The translations under genes and the position numbers were made by a program. Of a stretch of DNA of 64,000 bases, positions 33,136 through 42,788 are shown piece by piece. The DNA is from Klebsiella indica (lineage in GTDB: Bacteria > Pseudomonadota > Gammaproteobacteria > Enterobacterales > Enterobacteriaceae), in assembly GCF_005860775.1 (NCBI RefSeq), contig NZ_VCHQ01000015.1, forward strand, positions 1 to 64,000. The letters are read 5' to 3'. Under the pieces are notes generated by a model that saw only the letters and a program-made list of their open reading frames with translations, made no database searches and had not been told where the DNA came from. How positions within the stretch are numbered: the stretch's first letter is position 1; the number at the start of each line of letters is the position of its first letter.

Positions 33136-34572
33136 TTGAAGCGACTCTCCCTTTTTCCCCGTTCGTTGCGTCAGCTGGTTATGCTGTCGTTCGTGCTGAT
33201 CCTGCTCCCGCTGTTGGTGCTGGCATGGCAGGCGTGGCAGAGCCTCAACGCGCTGAGCGCGCAGGCGGCGCATATCAACCGTACCACCCTTATCGATGCC
33301 CGCCGTAGTGAGGCGATGATCAATGCTTCTCTGGAGATGGAGCGCAGCTACCGACAATACTGCGTGCTGGACGACCCGACGCTGGCGCGGGTCTATCAAA
33401 ATCAGCGTAAACGCTACAGTGAAATGCTTGAGGCTCATGCGGGCGTTCTTCCGGACGAAAAAATCTGGCAGGCGTTGCGTCGGGATCTTGACGATCTGGC
33501 GGATCTTCAGTGCAAAAATAGCGGTCCGGCGGCGAAATCCGCCGCCAGTCTGGAGGCGTTTGCCTCAGCCAATAGCGATATGGTCCAGGCGACTCGCGCG
33601 GTAGTCTCTTCTCGTGGACAACAGCTGCAGCAAGAAATTGCCGAGCGCGGCCAGTTTTTTGGCTGGCAGGCGCTGGTGCTGTTTCTGCTGAGCCTTGCGC
33701 TGGTCCTGCTTTTCACTGGCATGATTATCGGCCCGGTGAAAGGCATCGAAAGAATGATTAACCGACTGGGCGAGGGGAAATCGTTGGATGATGCCGCGCT
33801 GTTTACCGGCCCGCGAGAATTGCGTTCGGTCGGGAAACGCATTATCTGGCTGAGTGAGCGCCTCGCCTGGCTCGAATCCCAGCGCCATCAGTTCTTGCGC
33901 CATCTCTCCCATGAGCTGAAAACGCCGCTGGCCAGCATGCGCGAAGGGACAGAGTTGCTCGCCGACCATGTGGCCGGGCCGCTGACGCCGGAACAGCGGG
34001 AGATCGTCGAGATTCTCGATAGCAGCAGCCGAAATTTACAAAAATTGATTGAACAATTGCTCGATTACAACCGTAAACAGGCTGATGTCCCGGTTGCTCG
34101 CGAGGTAATAGATCTGCGTGAACTGGTGGAGAATGTGGTTTCCGCCCATAACCTGCCGGCAAGAGCTAAAATGATGCATACCGAACTGTCGCTTACCGCG
34201 CGTTTTTGCCTGGCAGAACCGGCGCTGTTAGTGAGCGTTCTGGATAATCTCTACTCCAATGCGGTGCACTATGGGGCTGAATCCGGTAACATTCGTATTC
34301 ATAGCTATCGGCGCGATGAGCAGGTGTGCATTGACGTCATTAATGATGGCGAGCCGATCCCGCCAACTGAGAGAAACATGATTTTCGAGCCTTTTTATCA
34401 GGGAAGCCACCAGCGTAAAGGGGCAGTAAAAGGCAGCGGCCTGGGGCTGAGCATTGCTCGCGACTGTGTGCGGCAAATGCAGGGCGAGCTAAGCCTGGTA
34501 GATGATAACTCAGGGCTTGTCTGTTTCCGTATTACGCTGCCCGCCGCTGAGGCTGAAAAAAATAACGTATAA
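33136..34572 (+). CDS. glrK: Sensor histidine kinase GlrK (QseE)
   Basis: GlrK is the inner-membrane sensor kinase that phosphorylates GlrR. Two membrane helices (about residues 13-33 and 172-192) bracket a periplasmic sensor region rich in helices. HAMP, HisKA (RHLSHELKTPLASMREG) and HATPase_c (GSGLGLSIARD) domains follow. The E. coli start corresponds to TTG at 33136 (MKRLSLFPRSL), giving 478 residues; an in-frame ATG six codons upstream (33118) is the alternative. It lies directly after glmY, whose transcription its partner activates. Confidence 0.93.
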   Translation: MKRLSLFPRSLRQLVMLSFVLILLPLLVLAWQAWQSLNALSAQAAHINRTTLIDARRSEAMINASLEMERSYRQYCVLDDPTLARVYQNQRKRYSEMLEAHAGVLPDEKIWQALRRDLDDLADLQCKNSGPAAKSAASLEAFASANSDMVQATRAVVSSRGQQLQQEIAERGQFFGWQALVLFLLSLALVLLFTGMIIGPVKGIERMINRLGEGKSLDDAALFTGPRELRSVGKRIIWLSERLAWLESQRHQFLRHLSHELKTPLASMREGTELLADHVAGPLTPEQREIVEILDSSSRNLQKLIEQLLDYNRKQADVPVAREVIDLRELVENVVSAHNLPARAKMMHTELSLTARFCLAEPALLVSVLDNLYSNAVHYGAESGNIRIHSYRRDEQVCIDVINDGEPIPPTERNMIFEPFYQGSHQRKGAVKGSGLGLSIARDCVRQMQGELSLVDDNSGLVCFRITLPAAEAEKNNV

Positions 34573-34585
34573 CTATCGGGTGAAT

Positions 34586-35290
34586 ATGTCCCACTTCTTC
34601 GTATTTGTCCGTTCCCTCAGGGAATGGCTGCTGCCGGGTCTTTCCTGCCTGGCGCTGGCGGGCTGCTCCGCCTTCACATCATCACATAGCGCGGATGACA
34701 AAACGCGTTTTGCGCTACCGCAGCAGCAGGTTGCTGATTTTCTGGCTGTCGAGTGCGCCGACATCTGGGCGCTGCAAAATGAGGTCAGCGATAAAAATCC
34801 ACTTTACTGGCTGCGGGGAATTGATTGCGCGGAGCGCCTTGCCCCGGAGCAGGCGCGTGCGGAAGCCCGGCGGCACAATGACGACAGCTGGCAAGATGCC
34901 TTTAAGCGCGGCATTTTACTGGGCGATGCCAGAATCACGCCTGATGAACGCCGGGATATGCTGGCGCGTCTGGACAGCTTCAGCGTGCAAATTGACCCGC
35001 AGATTCGTCCGCTTTATCAGCTCTGGCGCGATGCTCAGGACCGGCAGATTCAGTTAATTGACCAGCGTTCCCGTTATGCCAGACTACAGCAGTCCAGCGA
35101 TACGGAACTTGAGGCGTTGCGGCAGCAGGAACAGGCATTACGCAGCCAGCTCGAACTCACGACCCGCAAGCTGGAAAATCTGACGGATATTGAGCGTCGG
35201 CTTTCCAGCCGTAAACCCGGGGGCAATTTTAATTCTGAAGGCGGGCATGGCGGCGATAAGGTGCCGGAGGTGATCCATGACGATCCGTAA
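34586..35290 (+). CDS. qseG: Outer-membrane lipoprotein QseG
   Basis: QseG is encoded between the kinase and the regulator. It interacts with GlrK/QseE at the envelope and is needed for signalling and, in pathogenic E. coli, for effector translocation. The N-terminus has a lipoprotein signal with lipobox LALAGCSA, Cys about residue 24. The rest is helical, with a coiled-coil-like segment (ELEALRQQEQALRSQLELTTRKL). The ATG at 34586 gives MSHFFVFVRSLREW; a GTG two codons earlier is possible. Its 3' end overlaps glrR by 14 nt. Confidence 0.9.
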   Translation: MSHFFVFVRSLREWLLPGLSCLALAGCSAFTSSHSADDKTRFALPQQQVADFLAVECADIWALQNEVSDKNPLYWLRGIDCAERLAPEQARAEARRHNDDSWQDAFKRGILLGDARITPDERRDMLARLDSFSVQIDPQIRPLYQLWRDAQDRQIQLIDQRSRYARLQQSSDTELEALRQQEQALRSQLELTTRKLENLTDIERRLSSRKPGGNFNSEGGHGGDKVPEVIHDDP

Positions 35291-36614
35291 ACCGGCCCGC
35301 CTGCTATTAGTGGACGACGATCCGGGGCTGCTGAAGTTATTAGGAATGCGTCTTGTCAGCGAGGGATATAGTGTGCTCACCGCTGAGAGCGGCCCGGAAG
35401 CATTGCGTATTCTGGGGCGTGATAAAGTGGATCTGGTGATCAGCGACCTGCGGATGGATGAGATGGATGGTCTGCAGTTGTTCAGCGAGATCCAGAAGGC
35501 CCAGCCGGGGATGCCGGTGATCATTCTGACCGCTCACGGTTCTATTCCGGATGCTGTTGCCGCGACTCAGCAGGGGGTATTTAGCTTTCTCACCAAACCA
35601 GTCGACAAAGACGCGCTGTATAAAGCCATTGACGATGCCCTGGAACAGAGCGCGCCGACCACCGATGAGCGCTGGCGGCAGGCGATTGTTACCCGCAGTC
35701 CGTTGATGGAGCGCCTGCTGGAGCAGGCCGGGATGGTGGCGCAGTCGGACGTCAGCGTGCTGATTAATGGGCAAAGCGGTACCGGGAAGGAGATCGTCGC
35801 CCAGGCAATCCATAATGCCAGCCCACGTCGCGATAAACCATTCATCGCCATCAACTGCGGCGCGCTTCCTGAACAACTGCTGGAATCGGAACTGTTCGGC
35901 CACGCGCGCGGCGCGTTTACCGGAGCGGTGAGCCAGCGCGAGGGGTTATTTCAGGCTGCGGAAGGCGGAACGTTGTTTCTTGATGAAATCGGCGATATGC
36001 CGATGGCGTTACAGGTGAAGCTGCTGCGCGTCCTGCAGGAACGTAAAGTACGTCCGCTGGGCAGCAACCGTGATATTAATATTGATGTGCGTATTATTTC
36101 CGCCACCCATCGCGATCTACCGAAAGCGATGGTGCGCGGCGAATTTCGCGAAGATCTGTTTTACCGCCTGAACGTAGTGAATCTGAAAATTCCGCCGCTG
36201 GCGGCGCGCACTGAAGATATCCCGCTGCTGGCTAACCATCTGCTGCGTCAGTCTGCGGATCGACATAAACCGTTTGTCCGCGCTTTCTCCACCGATGCGA
36301 TGAAGCGGCTGATGGCGGCGAAATGGCCGGGGAATGTGCGCCAGTTGGTGAACGTGATTGAGCAGTGCGTAGCGTTGACCTCTTCGCCGGTGATCAGCGA
36401 TGCGCTGGTGGAGCAGGCCCTGGAAGGGGAAAATACTGCGCTGCCCACTTTTGTTGAGGCGCGTAATCAGTTTGAGCTGAATTATCTGCGCAAGTTGCTG
36501 CAAATTACTAAAGGCAACGTTACGCATGCGGCGCGGATGGCGGGGCGCAACCGCACTGAATTTTATAAGTTACTGTCACGCCACGAGCTCGACGCCAACG
36601 ACTTTAAAGAGTAG
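35277..36614 (+). CDS. glrR: Sigma-54-dependent response regulator GlrR (QseF)
   Basis: GlrR is a 445-residue NtrC-type activator. The receiver domain (1-120) has the phospho-Asp in LVISDLRMDEMDG. The AAA+ domain has Walker A GQSGTGKE and the sigma-54-contacting GAFTGA loop (GHARGAFTGAVS). The C-terminal helix-turn-helix is NVTHAARMAGRNRTEFYKLL. It activates glmY through the three upstream dyads. The start overlaps the end of qseG by 14 nt, so the two are coupled. Confidence 0.97.
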   Translation: MTIRKPARLLLVDDDPGLLKLLGMRLVSEGYSVLTAESGPEALRILGRDKVDLVISDLRMDEMDGLQLFSEIQKAQPGMPVIILTAHGSIPDAVAATQQGVFSFLTKPVDKDALYKAIDDALEQSAPTTDERWRQAIVTRSPLMERLLEQAGMVAQSDVSVLINGQSGTGKEIVAQAIHNASPRRDKPFIAINCGALPEQLLESELFGHARGAFTGAVSQREGLFQAAEGGTLFLDEIGDMPMALQVKLLRVLQERKVRPLGSNRDINIDVRIISATHRDLPKAMVRGEFREDLFYRLNVVNLKIPPLAARTEDIPLLANHLLRQSADRHKPFVRAFSTDAMKRLMAAKWPGNVRQLVNVIEQCVALTSSPVISDALVEQALEGENTALPTFVEARNQFELNYLRKLLQITKGNVTHAARMAGRNRTEFYKLLSRHELDANDFKE

Positions 36615-36667
36615 CCCCGCAACATAACGCACGTTATGATACGGTTAGTGACCGGTTATGTGACTAA

Positions 36668-37018
<351 letters not shown>

Positions 37019-37024
37019 ACGCAA

Positions 37025-37057
37025 TTCAGGATTAGGCGCAGCGTGGCTAATCCTGAA
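37025..37057. terminator. glnB/hmp hairpin
   Basis: TTCAGGATTAG pairs exactly with CTAATCCTGAA (11 bp) across an 11-nt loop. It lies between the convergent glnB and hmp genes. There is no clear T-run on either side, so its strength as a terminator is uncertain. Confidence 0.6.
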
Positions 37058-37118
37058 CATCCCATTAGTCTGTCGCCCCGGTCAGCGCCGCGCCGCCGGG
37101 GAATTTACCAATACGCAG

Positions 37119-38309
37119 CTATAGTACCTTATGCGGGCCGAAGCATTCGTAATGAATGTTATCGTGGTTTACTTCCAGTTCTACCAGTTGCTTCGCGACA
37201 AACTGCATAAATGCGACCGGGCCGCACAGATAGAACTGCATCTGCGGGTTGCTGAGCTTCTCCTCCAGCGCTGATAAATCCATCAAACCTTCGCTATCAA
37301 ACGGTGTCGACCGGCGGTCAGCTTCACTCGGCGCGCGATACCAGACATGAGAAACGAACTTCGGCAGCGTTGCGCCCAGTGCTTTAACCTCGTCGGCGAA
37401 GGCATGAACCTCGCCGTTTTCTGCCGCATGGAACCAGTTAACCTGGGCCGGATGCTGCGTTTTCGCCAGTACATCCAGCATCGCCAGCATTGGCGTTTGG
37501 CCGACGCCGCCGGAGAGCAACGTGACCGGTGTTTCTGGCGCCACGTTGAGGAAAAAATCGCCCGCCGGTGCGGCCAGGTAAACCACGTCGCCTTCTTTGG
37601 CCGAATGATGCAGCCAGTTTGAAACCTGTCCGCCGTTTTCCCGTTTGACCGCAATGCGATAGCTTTTGCCATTGGGCTGGCGGGTCAGGGAATACTGGCG
37701 AATTTCCTGATGGGGAAAACCTTCCGGTTTCAGCCAGAGTCCCAGATATTGCCCTGGAGAGTATTCAGCCACCGGGCCGCCGTCGACCGGCTCAAATTCG
37801 AAACTGGTAATCAGCGCGCTGCGCGGGATTTTCTTCGCGATGCGAAATGCGCGGGTGCCTTCCCAGCCGCCGGTTTTACCGGCGCTTTCACGGTAGATTT
37901 CCGCTTCACGGTGAATAAAAACGTTCGCCAGTACGCCATAGGCTTTGCCCCAGGCATCCAGCACTTGCTGACCCGGACTGAACATTTCGTCCAGCGTTGC
38001 TAACAGGTGGGAGCCCACGATGTTGTACTGCTCGGGTTTTATCTGGAAGCTAGTGTGCTTCTGGGCGATTTTCTCTACCGCGGGCAGCAGCGCAGGGAGA
38101 TTCTCAAGATTGCTGGCGTAAGCGGCAATCGCGTTAAACAACGCTTCCCGCTGATCGCCGTTACGCTGGTTACTCATATTAAAAATTTCTTTGAGTTCCG
38201 GGTTATGCGTAAACATGCGATCGTAAAAGTGGGCGGTCAGCTTAGGGCCAGTTTCAACCAGCAGGGGAATCGTGGCTTTCACCGTGGCGATGGTTTGCGC
38301 GTCGAGCAT
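37119..38309 (-). CDS. hmp: Flavohemoglobin, nitric oxide dioxygenase
   Basis: Hmp oxidises NO to nitrate with O2 and NAD(P)H, the main aerobic NO defence. The 396-residue protein has an N-terminal globin domain with the proximal heme His85 and distal Tyr29 and Gln53. An FAD-binding domain follows ([20 protein letters not shown] in the isoalloxazine/phosphate region), then an NAD domain ([15 protein letters not shown]). An NsrR operator lies 29 bp upstream. It is divergent from glyA, as in E. coli. Confidence 0.97.
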   Translation of the reverse strand: MLDAQTIATVKATIPLLVETGPKLTAHFYDRMFTHNPELKEIFNMSNQRNGDQREALFNAIAAYASNLENLPALLPAVEKIAQKHTSFQIKPEQYNIVGSHLLATLDEMFSPGQQVLDAWGKAYGVLANVFIHREAEIYRESAGKTGGWEGTRAFRIAKKIPRSALITSFEFEPVDGGPVAEYSPGQYLGLWLKPEGFPHQEIRQYSLTRQPNGKSYRIAVKRENGGQVSNWLHHSAKEGDVVYLAAPAGDFFLNVAPETPVTLLSGGVGQTPMLAMLDVLAKTQHPAQVNWFHAAENGEVHAFADEVKALGATLPKFVSHVWYRAPSEADRRSTPFDSEGLMDLSALEEKLSNPQMQFYLCGPVAFMQFVAKQLVELEVNHDNIHYECFGPHKVL

Positions 38310-38337
38310 AGTGGCTTCCTTTACGTGTTATTTAATT

Positions 38338-38358
38338 GATGTATTTTAAATGCATCTT
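38338..38358 (-). promoter_or_regulatory. NsrR operator of hmp
   Basis: GATGTATTTTAAATGCATCTT is a near-palindrome. On the minus strand it reads AAGATGCATTTAAAATACATC, which is the form of the NsrR binding site at E. coli hmp. NsrR is the NO-sensing iron-sulfur repressor, so the gene should be derepressed by NO. Confidence 0.9.
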
Positions 38359-38500
38359 ATAAAGATAACCCTGCATTGTAAATGGTTCTGCAATACTTTC
38401 CTGAAAGCCGTTACAACATGAATTATTTGCATCACATAGCTGAAAAGAAATCCGTTGATAATTGCAGCGTCTTTATTGCTCAAAGCCTTGTGTAACGCCG

Positions 38501-38516
38501 AGCCAATCGTTTGCGT
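38501..38516 (+). promoter_or_regulatory. PurR operator of glyA
   Basis: AGCCAATCGTTTGCGT matches 13 of 16 positions of the PurR consensus; the right half is exact. It lies 117 nt before glyA, which is repressed by PurR in E. coli. MetR half-sites are expected in the same hmp-glyA gap, but I could not assign them with confidence. Confidence 0.75.
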
Positions 38517-38632
38517 AAAATCCTTTGTCAAGACCTGTTATCACAGAATGATTCAGTTATACTGTGGGCCGTTGTCCAATCGGACCGCCTTTTAGGCCGA
38601 AATTTTATTGTTAGCTGAGTCAGGAGATGCGG

Positions 38633-39886
38633 ATGTTAAAGCGTGAAATGAACATTGCCGATTATGATGCCGAACTGTGGCAGGCTATGGAGCAGGAAAA
38701 AGTACGTCAGGAAGAGCACATCGAACTGATCGCCTCCGAAAACTACACCAGTCCGCGCGTAATGCAGGCACAAGGGTCTCAGCTGACCAACAAATACGCT
38801 GAAGGATATCCGGGCAAGCGCTACTATGGCGGTTGCGAATATGTGGATGTCGTTGAGCAACTGGCGATTGACCGCGCGAAAGCGCTGTTTGGCGCCGACT
38901 ACGCCAACGTCCAGCCTCACTCTGGTTCTCAGGCTAACTTCGCGGTCTACACTGCGCTGCTGCAACCGGGCGACACCGTTCTGGGTATGAACCTGGCGCA
39001 AGGTGGCCACCTGACTCACGGTTCTCCGGTAAACTTCTCCGGTAAACTGTACAACATCGTGCCTTACGGCATCGATGAGTCCGGTAAAATTGACTACGAA
39101 GAGATGGCGAAGCTGGCTCAGACTCACAAACCGAAGATGATCATCGGCGGTTTCTCTGCTTATTCCGGCGTCGTTGACTGGGCAAAAATGCGTGAAATTG
39201 CCGACAGCATTGGCGCGTACCTGTTTGTTGATATGGCGCACGTCGCGGGTCTTATTGCCGCAGGCGTTTACCCGAACCCGGTTCCGCATGCTCACGTTGT
39301 GACCACCACCACGCACAAAACCCTGGCGGGTCCGCGCGGCGGCCTGATCCTGGCGAAAGGCGGTGACGAAGAGTTGTACAAAAAACTGAACTCTGCCGTT
39401 TTCCCGAGTGCTCAGGGTGGCCCGCTGATGCATGTGATCGCCGGTAAAGCGGTGGCGCTGAAAGAAGCGATGGAACCGGAGTTCAAAGTCTACCAGCAGC
39501 AGGTTGCGAAAAACGCCAAAGCGATGGTGGAAGTGTTCCTGAACCGTGGCTACAAAGTGGTTTCCGGCGGTACGGAGAACCACCTGTTCCTGCTGGATCT
39601 GGTGGACAAAAACCTGACCGGTAAAGAAGCTGACGCCGCGCTGGGTCGTGCCAACATCACCGTCAACAAAAACAGTGTGCCGAACGATCCGAAGAGCCCG
39701 TTCGTCACTTCCGGTATCCGTATCGGCTCTCCGGCCATTACGCGTCGTGGCTTTAAAGAAGCGGAAGCTAAAGAGCTGGCAGGCTGGATGTGCGATGTGC
39801 TGGACAACATCAACGATGAAGCGGTTATCGAGCGCATCAAAGGTAAAGTGCTGGATATCTGCGCACGTTTCCCGGTTTATGCATAA
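38633..39886 (+). CDS. glyA: Serine hydroxymethyltransferase
   Basis: GlyA interconverts serine and glycine with tetrahydrofolate and is the main source of one-carbon units. The 417-residue protein is a PLP enzyme of fold type I with the Schiff-base lysine in [14 protein letters not shown], near residue 229. The ATG at 38633 ([12 protein letters not shown]) is preceded by AGGAG at a 6-nt spacing; the ATG two codons earlier directly abuts AGGAG and is therefore rejected. The PurR box and strong terminator mark a monocistronic unit. Confidence 0.98.
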   Translation: MLKREMNIADYDAELWQAMEQEKVRQEEHIELIASENYTSPRVMQAQGSQLTNKYAEGYPGKRYYGGCEYVDVVEQLAIDRAKALFGADYANVQPHSGSQANFAVYTALLQPGDTVLGMNLAQGGHLTHGSPVNFSGKLYNIVPYGIDESGKIDYEEMAKLAQTHKPKMIIGGFSAYSGVVDWAKMREIADSIGAYLFVDMAHVAGLIAAGVYPNPVPHAHVVTTTTHKTLAGPRGGLILAKGGDEELYKKLNSAVFPSAQGGPLMHVIAGKAVALKEAMEPEFKVYQQQVAKNAKAMVEVFLNRGYKVVSGGTENHLFLLDLVDKNLTGKEADAALGRANITVNKNSVPNDPKSPFVTSGIRIGSPAITRRGFKEAEAKELAGWMCDVLDNINDEAVIERIKGKVLDICARFPVYA

Positions 39887-39909
39887 CCTTTAACCGTTAA
39901 GCTGTAACG

Positions 39910-39933
39910 AAGGCCGCGATTGCGGCCTTTTTT
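39910..39933 (+). terminator. glyA terminator
   Basis: AAGGCCGC-GATT-GCGGCCTT is a perfect 8-bp stem followed by six T. It is a strong rho-independent terminator. Confidence 0.93.
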
Positions 39934-39981
39934 GCGTCTGTCTTACATAAGGTCTATGCTCTGGTCGTGTCTCGTCCGGGC

Positions 39982-40110
39982 TTAACGCAACGTTTGCAGT
40001 TGTTCCTCCACATACAGATAGCCAATCCCCATAAGTTGCTGCGCACGGGTGAGTTTGCCAAAGCCGATTTGGGTGGCGTGCGCTTGCGCCCTGTCGGCAG
40101 TGAGAGACAT
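39982..40110 (-). CDS. Candidate 42-residue protein, unknown function
   Basis: I do not recognise this reading frame. It starts at ATG (40110) with a CAGGTG-type ribosome-binding site nine bases upstream and encodes 42 residues beginning MSLTADRAQAHATQIGFG and ending EEQLQTLR. Codons look ordinary for the genome and the predicted peptide is soluble. It lies between glyA and hcaT and runs away from hcaT, so its promoter would overlap that of hcaT. It could be a small protein, a remnant of a longer gene, or chance. Confidence 0.3.
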   Translation of the reverse strand: MSLTADRAQAHATQIGFGKLTRAQQLMGIGYLYVEEQLQTLR

Positions 40111-40164
40111 CTTGCATGCACCTGACTTTATCGCCAGACTATCGCCTCCATTCAGGAGGGAATC

Positions 40165-41298
40165 ATGGTTTTGCACTCCACGCGCTGGCTGGCGCTTAGT
40201 TATTTTACCTACTTTTTTAGCTACGGCATCTTCCTGCCTTTCTGGAGCGTCTGGCTCAAAGGCCTCGGACTTACGCCGGAAACTATCGGCCTGTTGCTTG
40301 GCACCGGGCTGGTGGCGCGTTTTCTCGGTAGTTTGTTCATCGCTCCACGGGTGAGCGATCCATCCCGACTGATTTCTGCGTTGCGTATTCTGGCTCTGCT
40401 CACGCTACTCTTTGCCATCGCCTTCTGGATGGGGACGAATGTCGCCTGGCTCATGGTGGTGATGGTTGGTTTTAACCTCTTTTTTTCCCCACTGGTACCT
40501 CTGACCGATGCGCTGGCGAATACCTGGCAGAAGCAGTTCCCCCTGGACTACGGACGTGTGCGTTTATGGGGATCGATTGCCTTTGTGATTGGTTCCGCGC
40601 TGACCGGTAAGCTGGTGAGTTTGTTTGACTATCGGGCGATACTGACGATGCTCAGTCTTGGTATCGCCTCAATGCTTCTTGGTATGCTGCTGAAACCGTC
40701 GGTGATGCCACAGGGGGGAGTCCGTCAGCAGGAAACGGCGGGACTACCTGCCTGGTTGACGCTGGTACGACAAACCTGGCCTTTCCTGGTTTGCGTCAGT
40801 CTGTTGCAGGGAGCGCATGCCGCCTACTACGGATTTAGCGCCATCTACTGGCAGGAGGCTGGTTACTCCGCTTCCGCTGTCGGTTATCTGTGGTCGTTGG
40901 GCGTGGTGGCGGAAGTGGTGATTTTCGCGCTGAGCAAAAAAGTTTTCCGTCGCTTCAGCGCCCGCGATTTATTGCTGCTATCAGCTGTGTGTGGGCTGAT
41001 TCGCTGGTCGCTGATGGGATGGACCACGGCGCTGCCGTGGCTTATCGTCGTGCAGATCCTGCATTGCGGAACTTTTACGGTTTGCCACCTGGCGGCAATG
41101 CGCTATATCTCCGCTCGGCAGGGTAGCGAGGTGATCCGTCTGCAGGCGGTCTATTCCGCTATCGCGATGGGGGGCAGTATTGCGGTTATGACGGTATTTG
41201 CCGGATTCCTCTATCAGCACCTGCATCAGGGCGTCTTCTGGGTGATGGCGCTGGTGGCATTACCCGCGCTGGTGGTGCGGCCAAAAGCGGTAGTTTAG
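40165..41298 (+). CDS. hcaT: MFS transporter HcaT (3-phenylpropionate permease family)
   Basis: This 377-residue twelve-helix MFS protein is orthologous to E. coli HcaT, of the nucleoside:H+ symporter-like (LacY-related) branch, and is annotated as a 3-phenylpropionate permease. Visible features are the N-terminal FSYGIFLPFWSVWLKGLG, DYGRVRLWGSIAF in the loop before helix 5, and many hydrophobic stretches. The hcaR regulator and hca dioxygenase genes that accompany it in E. coli are absent from this window, so its substrate here is open. It follows a GGAGGG site, and its last 4 nt overlap convergent csiE. Confidence 0.88.
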   Translation: MVLHSTRWLALSYFTYFFSYGIFLPFWSVWLKGLGLTPETIGLLLGTGLVARFLGSLFIAPRVSDPSRLISALRILALLTLLFAIAFWMGTNVAWLMVVMVGFNLFFSPLVPLTDALANTWQKQFPLDYGRVRLWGSIAFVIGSALTGKLVSLFDYRAILTMLSLGIASMLLGMLLKPSVMPQGGVRQQETAGLPAWLTLVRQTWPFLVCVSLLQGAHAAYYGFSAIYWQEAGYSASAVGYLWSLGVVAEVVIFALSKKVFRRFSARDLLLLSAVCGLIRWSLMGWTTALPWLIVVQILHCGTFTVCHLAAMRYISARQGSEVIRLQAVYSAIAMGGSIAVMTVFAGFLYQHLHQGVFWVMALVALPALVVRPKAVV

Positions 41299-42572
41299 GT
41301 TTCGAGCATTTTACAAATCTGCTGCCGCTGATGATCGCTGAACGCTTCTTCGGCATGAAACAGCGGCGGTGAAAACAGCGGTAATGTTGTGGCATAAGGG
41401 GTCACGATAAGCGTTATTCCCTTCGGCGCCCCTTCTTTCTGAAAAGCATGAGCGCTCAGATATTTAATATTGATCGGCAGCAGGGTTAACTCGCGTAACT
41501 GCCTCTCCAGCGATTGTTCCAGTCGCGGATTATCCGCAGTGATCAGAAGCACCTGCTTCTCCTGCAGGTCACTTTTTTGCACCAGCCACGCGCCGAAAAT
41601 TACTGCGATTAACCCCACTTCCTCATGGCTAAAACGCACTTTCCAGTCAGTTTCAAAATCCTCCAGCGCCGCCTGCGTTGTGCGCACTAAACGCGGGTAC
41701 AGACGGCTAATTTCCTCCGGTAGCGCGTTATCGATTCCGATAGCGAATACGCTGCGGTGCAGCGCCTGAGAAAGATGAATATAGAGTTGGTCGCTCAACC
41801 CCTGTTCATCGCTAAAGGCGTGGCCGGACAGACGCTGAAAACGGTAAATCAGGCCGGAAATCGCCAGGTGCAGCCGTCGGTCCTGCTGATGACCGTCGTG
41901 GATGGGATCGGGCGTTTTCAGCAACATAAACAGCAGGGCGAGAAACAACCGCTCCTCAGGGGGCAGCGCTGTCACGGCCCGCCGTTGCCAGTGGCGTACA
42001 ATCTCTTGTGCAAGGGAGAACTCCGTAGCGGCCTGTACCCATCTCTGCTGCTCACGGGTGAAGAAGGGACTCTGTCCGACATGGTGTTGCAGCAGGCAAT
42101 ACTGCAAATAGAGACGCAGAAAGTGCCTGTCACGGCAGTCAAAATGCCGGTTAAGCGCCCGTGCGCAGCGGTTGACCAGAGCCTGCAGGTTGGTGTCGTC
42201 ATACAGCGTGCGCGCGACACCCTGCTGTTTAAGCTGCGTTTTTAATGCCGGGGTAAAATGCTGACTGACAAAATGCGGGCATAAGCGCAGGGCGCGTTTT
42301 AACCCGTGTAAGAGGCAAAGACGTTGATTAAGCACGGTTCCTTCAATCCGGTAGCGGTCATCCCGACTGACAGTAATGGTCAACTGATGGTCACGCTGAA
42401 TCTCCTGCCCTGTTTCGAGAATATCTTCGCGGACAATGTGCTCATCAACGTCATTTAATGTACTGAATGTCTTGGTGGTGACAATTTGCTCCGGCAGGAA
42501 AAGCGTCAGCAGTACCTGGCATCGGCGCTGGGGACCGGAAAGTACAGATGGTGGAGCAAGCGTTGGCATCAT
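41295..42572 (-). CDS. csiE: Stationary-phase inducible protein CsiE (PRD-containing)
   Basis: This 425-residue protein is orthologous to E. coli CsiE, induced on carbon starvation by sigma-S and cAMP-CRP. It resembles BglG/LicT-type regulators: two PTS regulation domains (PRD) can be recognised, one around LHRSVFAIGIDNALPEEISRLYPRL and one in the centre. A C-terminal PTS IIB-like region follows (VLLITADNPRLEQSLERQLREL). A DNA- or RNA-binding segment at the N-terminus is weak. Molecular function is unknown. It is moderately diverged from E. coli. Confidence 0.9.
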   Translation of the reverse strand: MMPTLAPPSVLSGPQRRCQVLLTLFLPEQIVTTKTFSTLNDVDEHIVREDILETGQEIQRDHQLTITVSRDDRYRIEGTVLNQRLCLLHGLKRALRLCPHFVSQHFTPALKTQLKQQGVARTLYDDTNLQALVNRCARALNRHFDCRDRHFLRLYLQYCLLQHHVGQSPFFTREQQRWVQAATEFSLAQEIVRHWQRRAVTALPPEERLFLALLFMLLKTPDPIHDGHQQDRRLHLAISGLIYRFQRLSGHAFSDEQGLSDQLYIHLSQALHRSVFAIGIDNALPEEISRLYPRLVRTTQAALEDFETDWKVRFSHEEVGLIAVIFGAWLVQKSDLQEKQVLLITADNPRLEQSLERQLRELTLLPINIKYLSAHAFQKEGAPKGITLIVTPYATTLPLFSPPLFHAEEAFSDHQRQQICKMLET

Positions 42573-42751
42573 CCGTCAGGTCTCCGGTAAGTATGTCAGC
42601 TAAGAATAGCTAAAGTTTGTTTATAGAAATGGTGAATGAAAGGCTTTCCGTCTGGAATACGGAGGAGGGTCACAGAATTTTTAACGTAGCGACTGAAGGT
42701 GTGACGCGTAATCTCTGAATGTACTTTCGCGCTGTTTTATCTTTGGCTGAA

Positions 42752-42788
42752 ACCGGGCTCCGCCAACGAGAGTGGCCGAGCCGGTATC
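42752..42788 (-). terminator. Possible terminator after the sugar operon
   Basis: ACCGGCTC and GAGCCCGGT (minus strand) can pair around a 17-nt loop just after the last gene of the sugar operon, followed by TTTCAG. It is a weak candidate. The rest of the gap to csiE (42573-42751) shows no gene and must hold the csiE promoter. Confidence 0.4.

Noticed and set aside
38636..39583. 315-codon frame antisense to glyA
   Set aside because: Shadow of a highly biased coding region.
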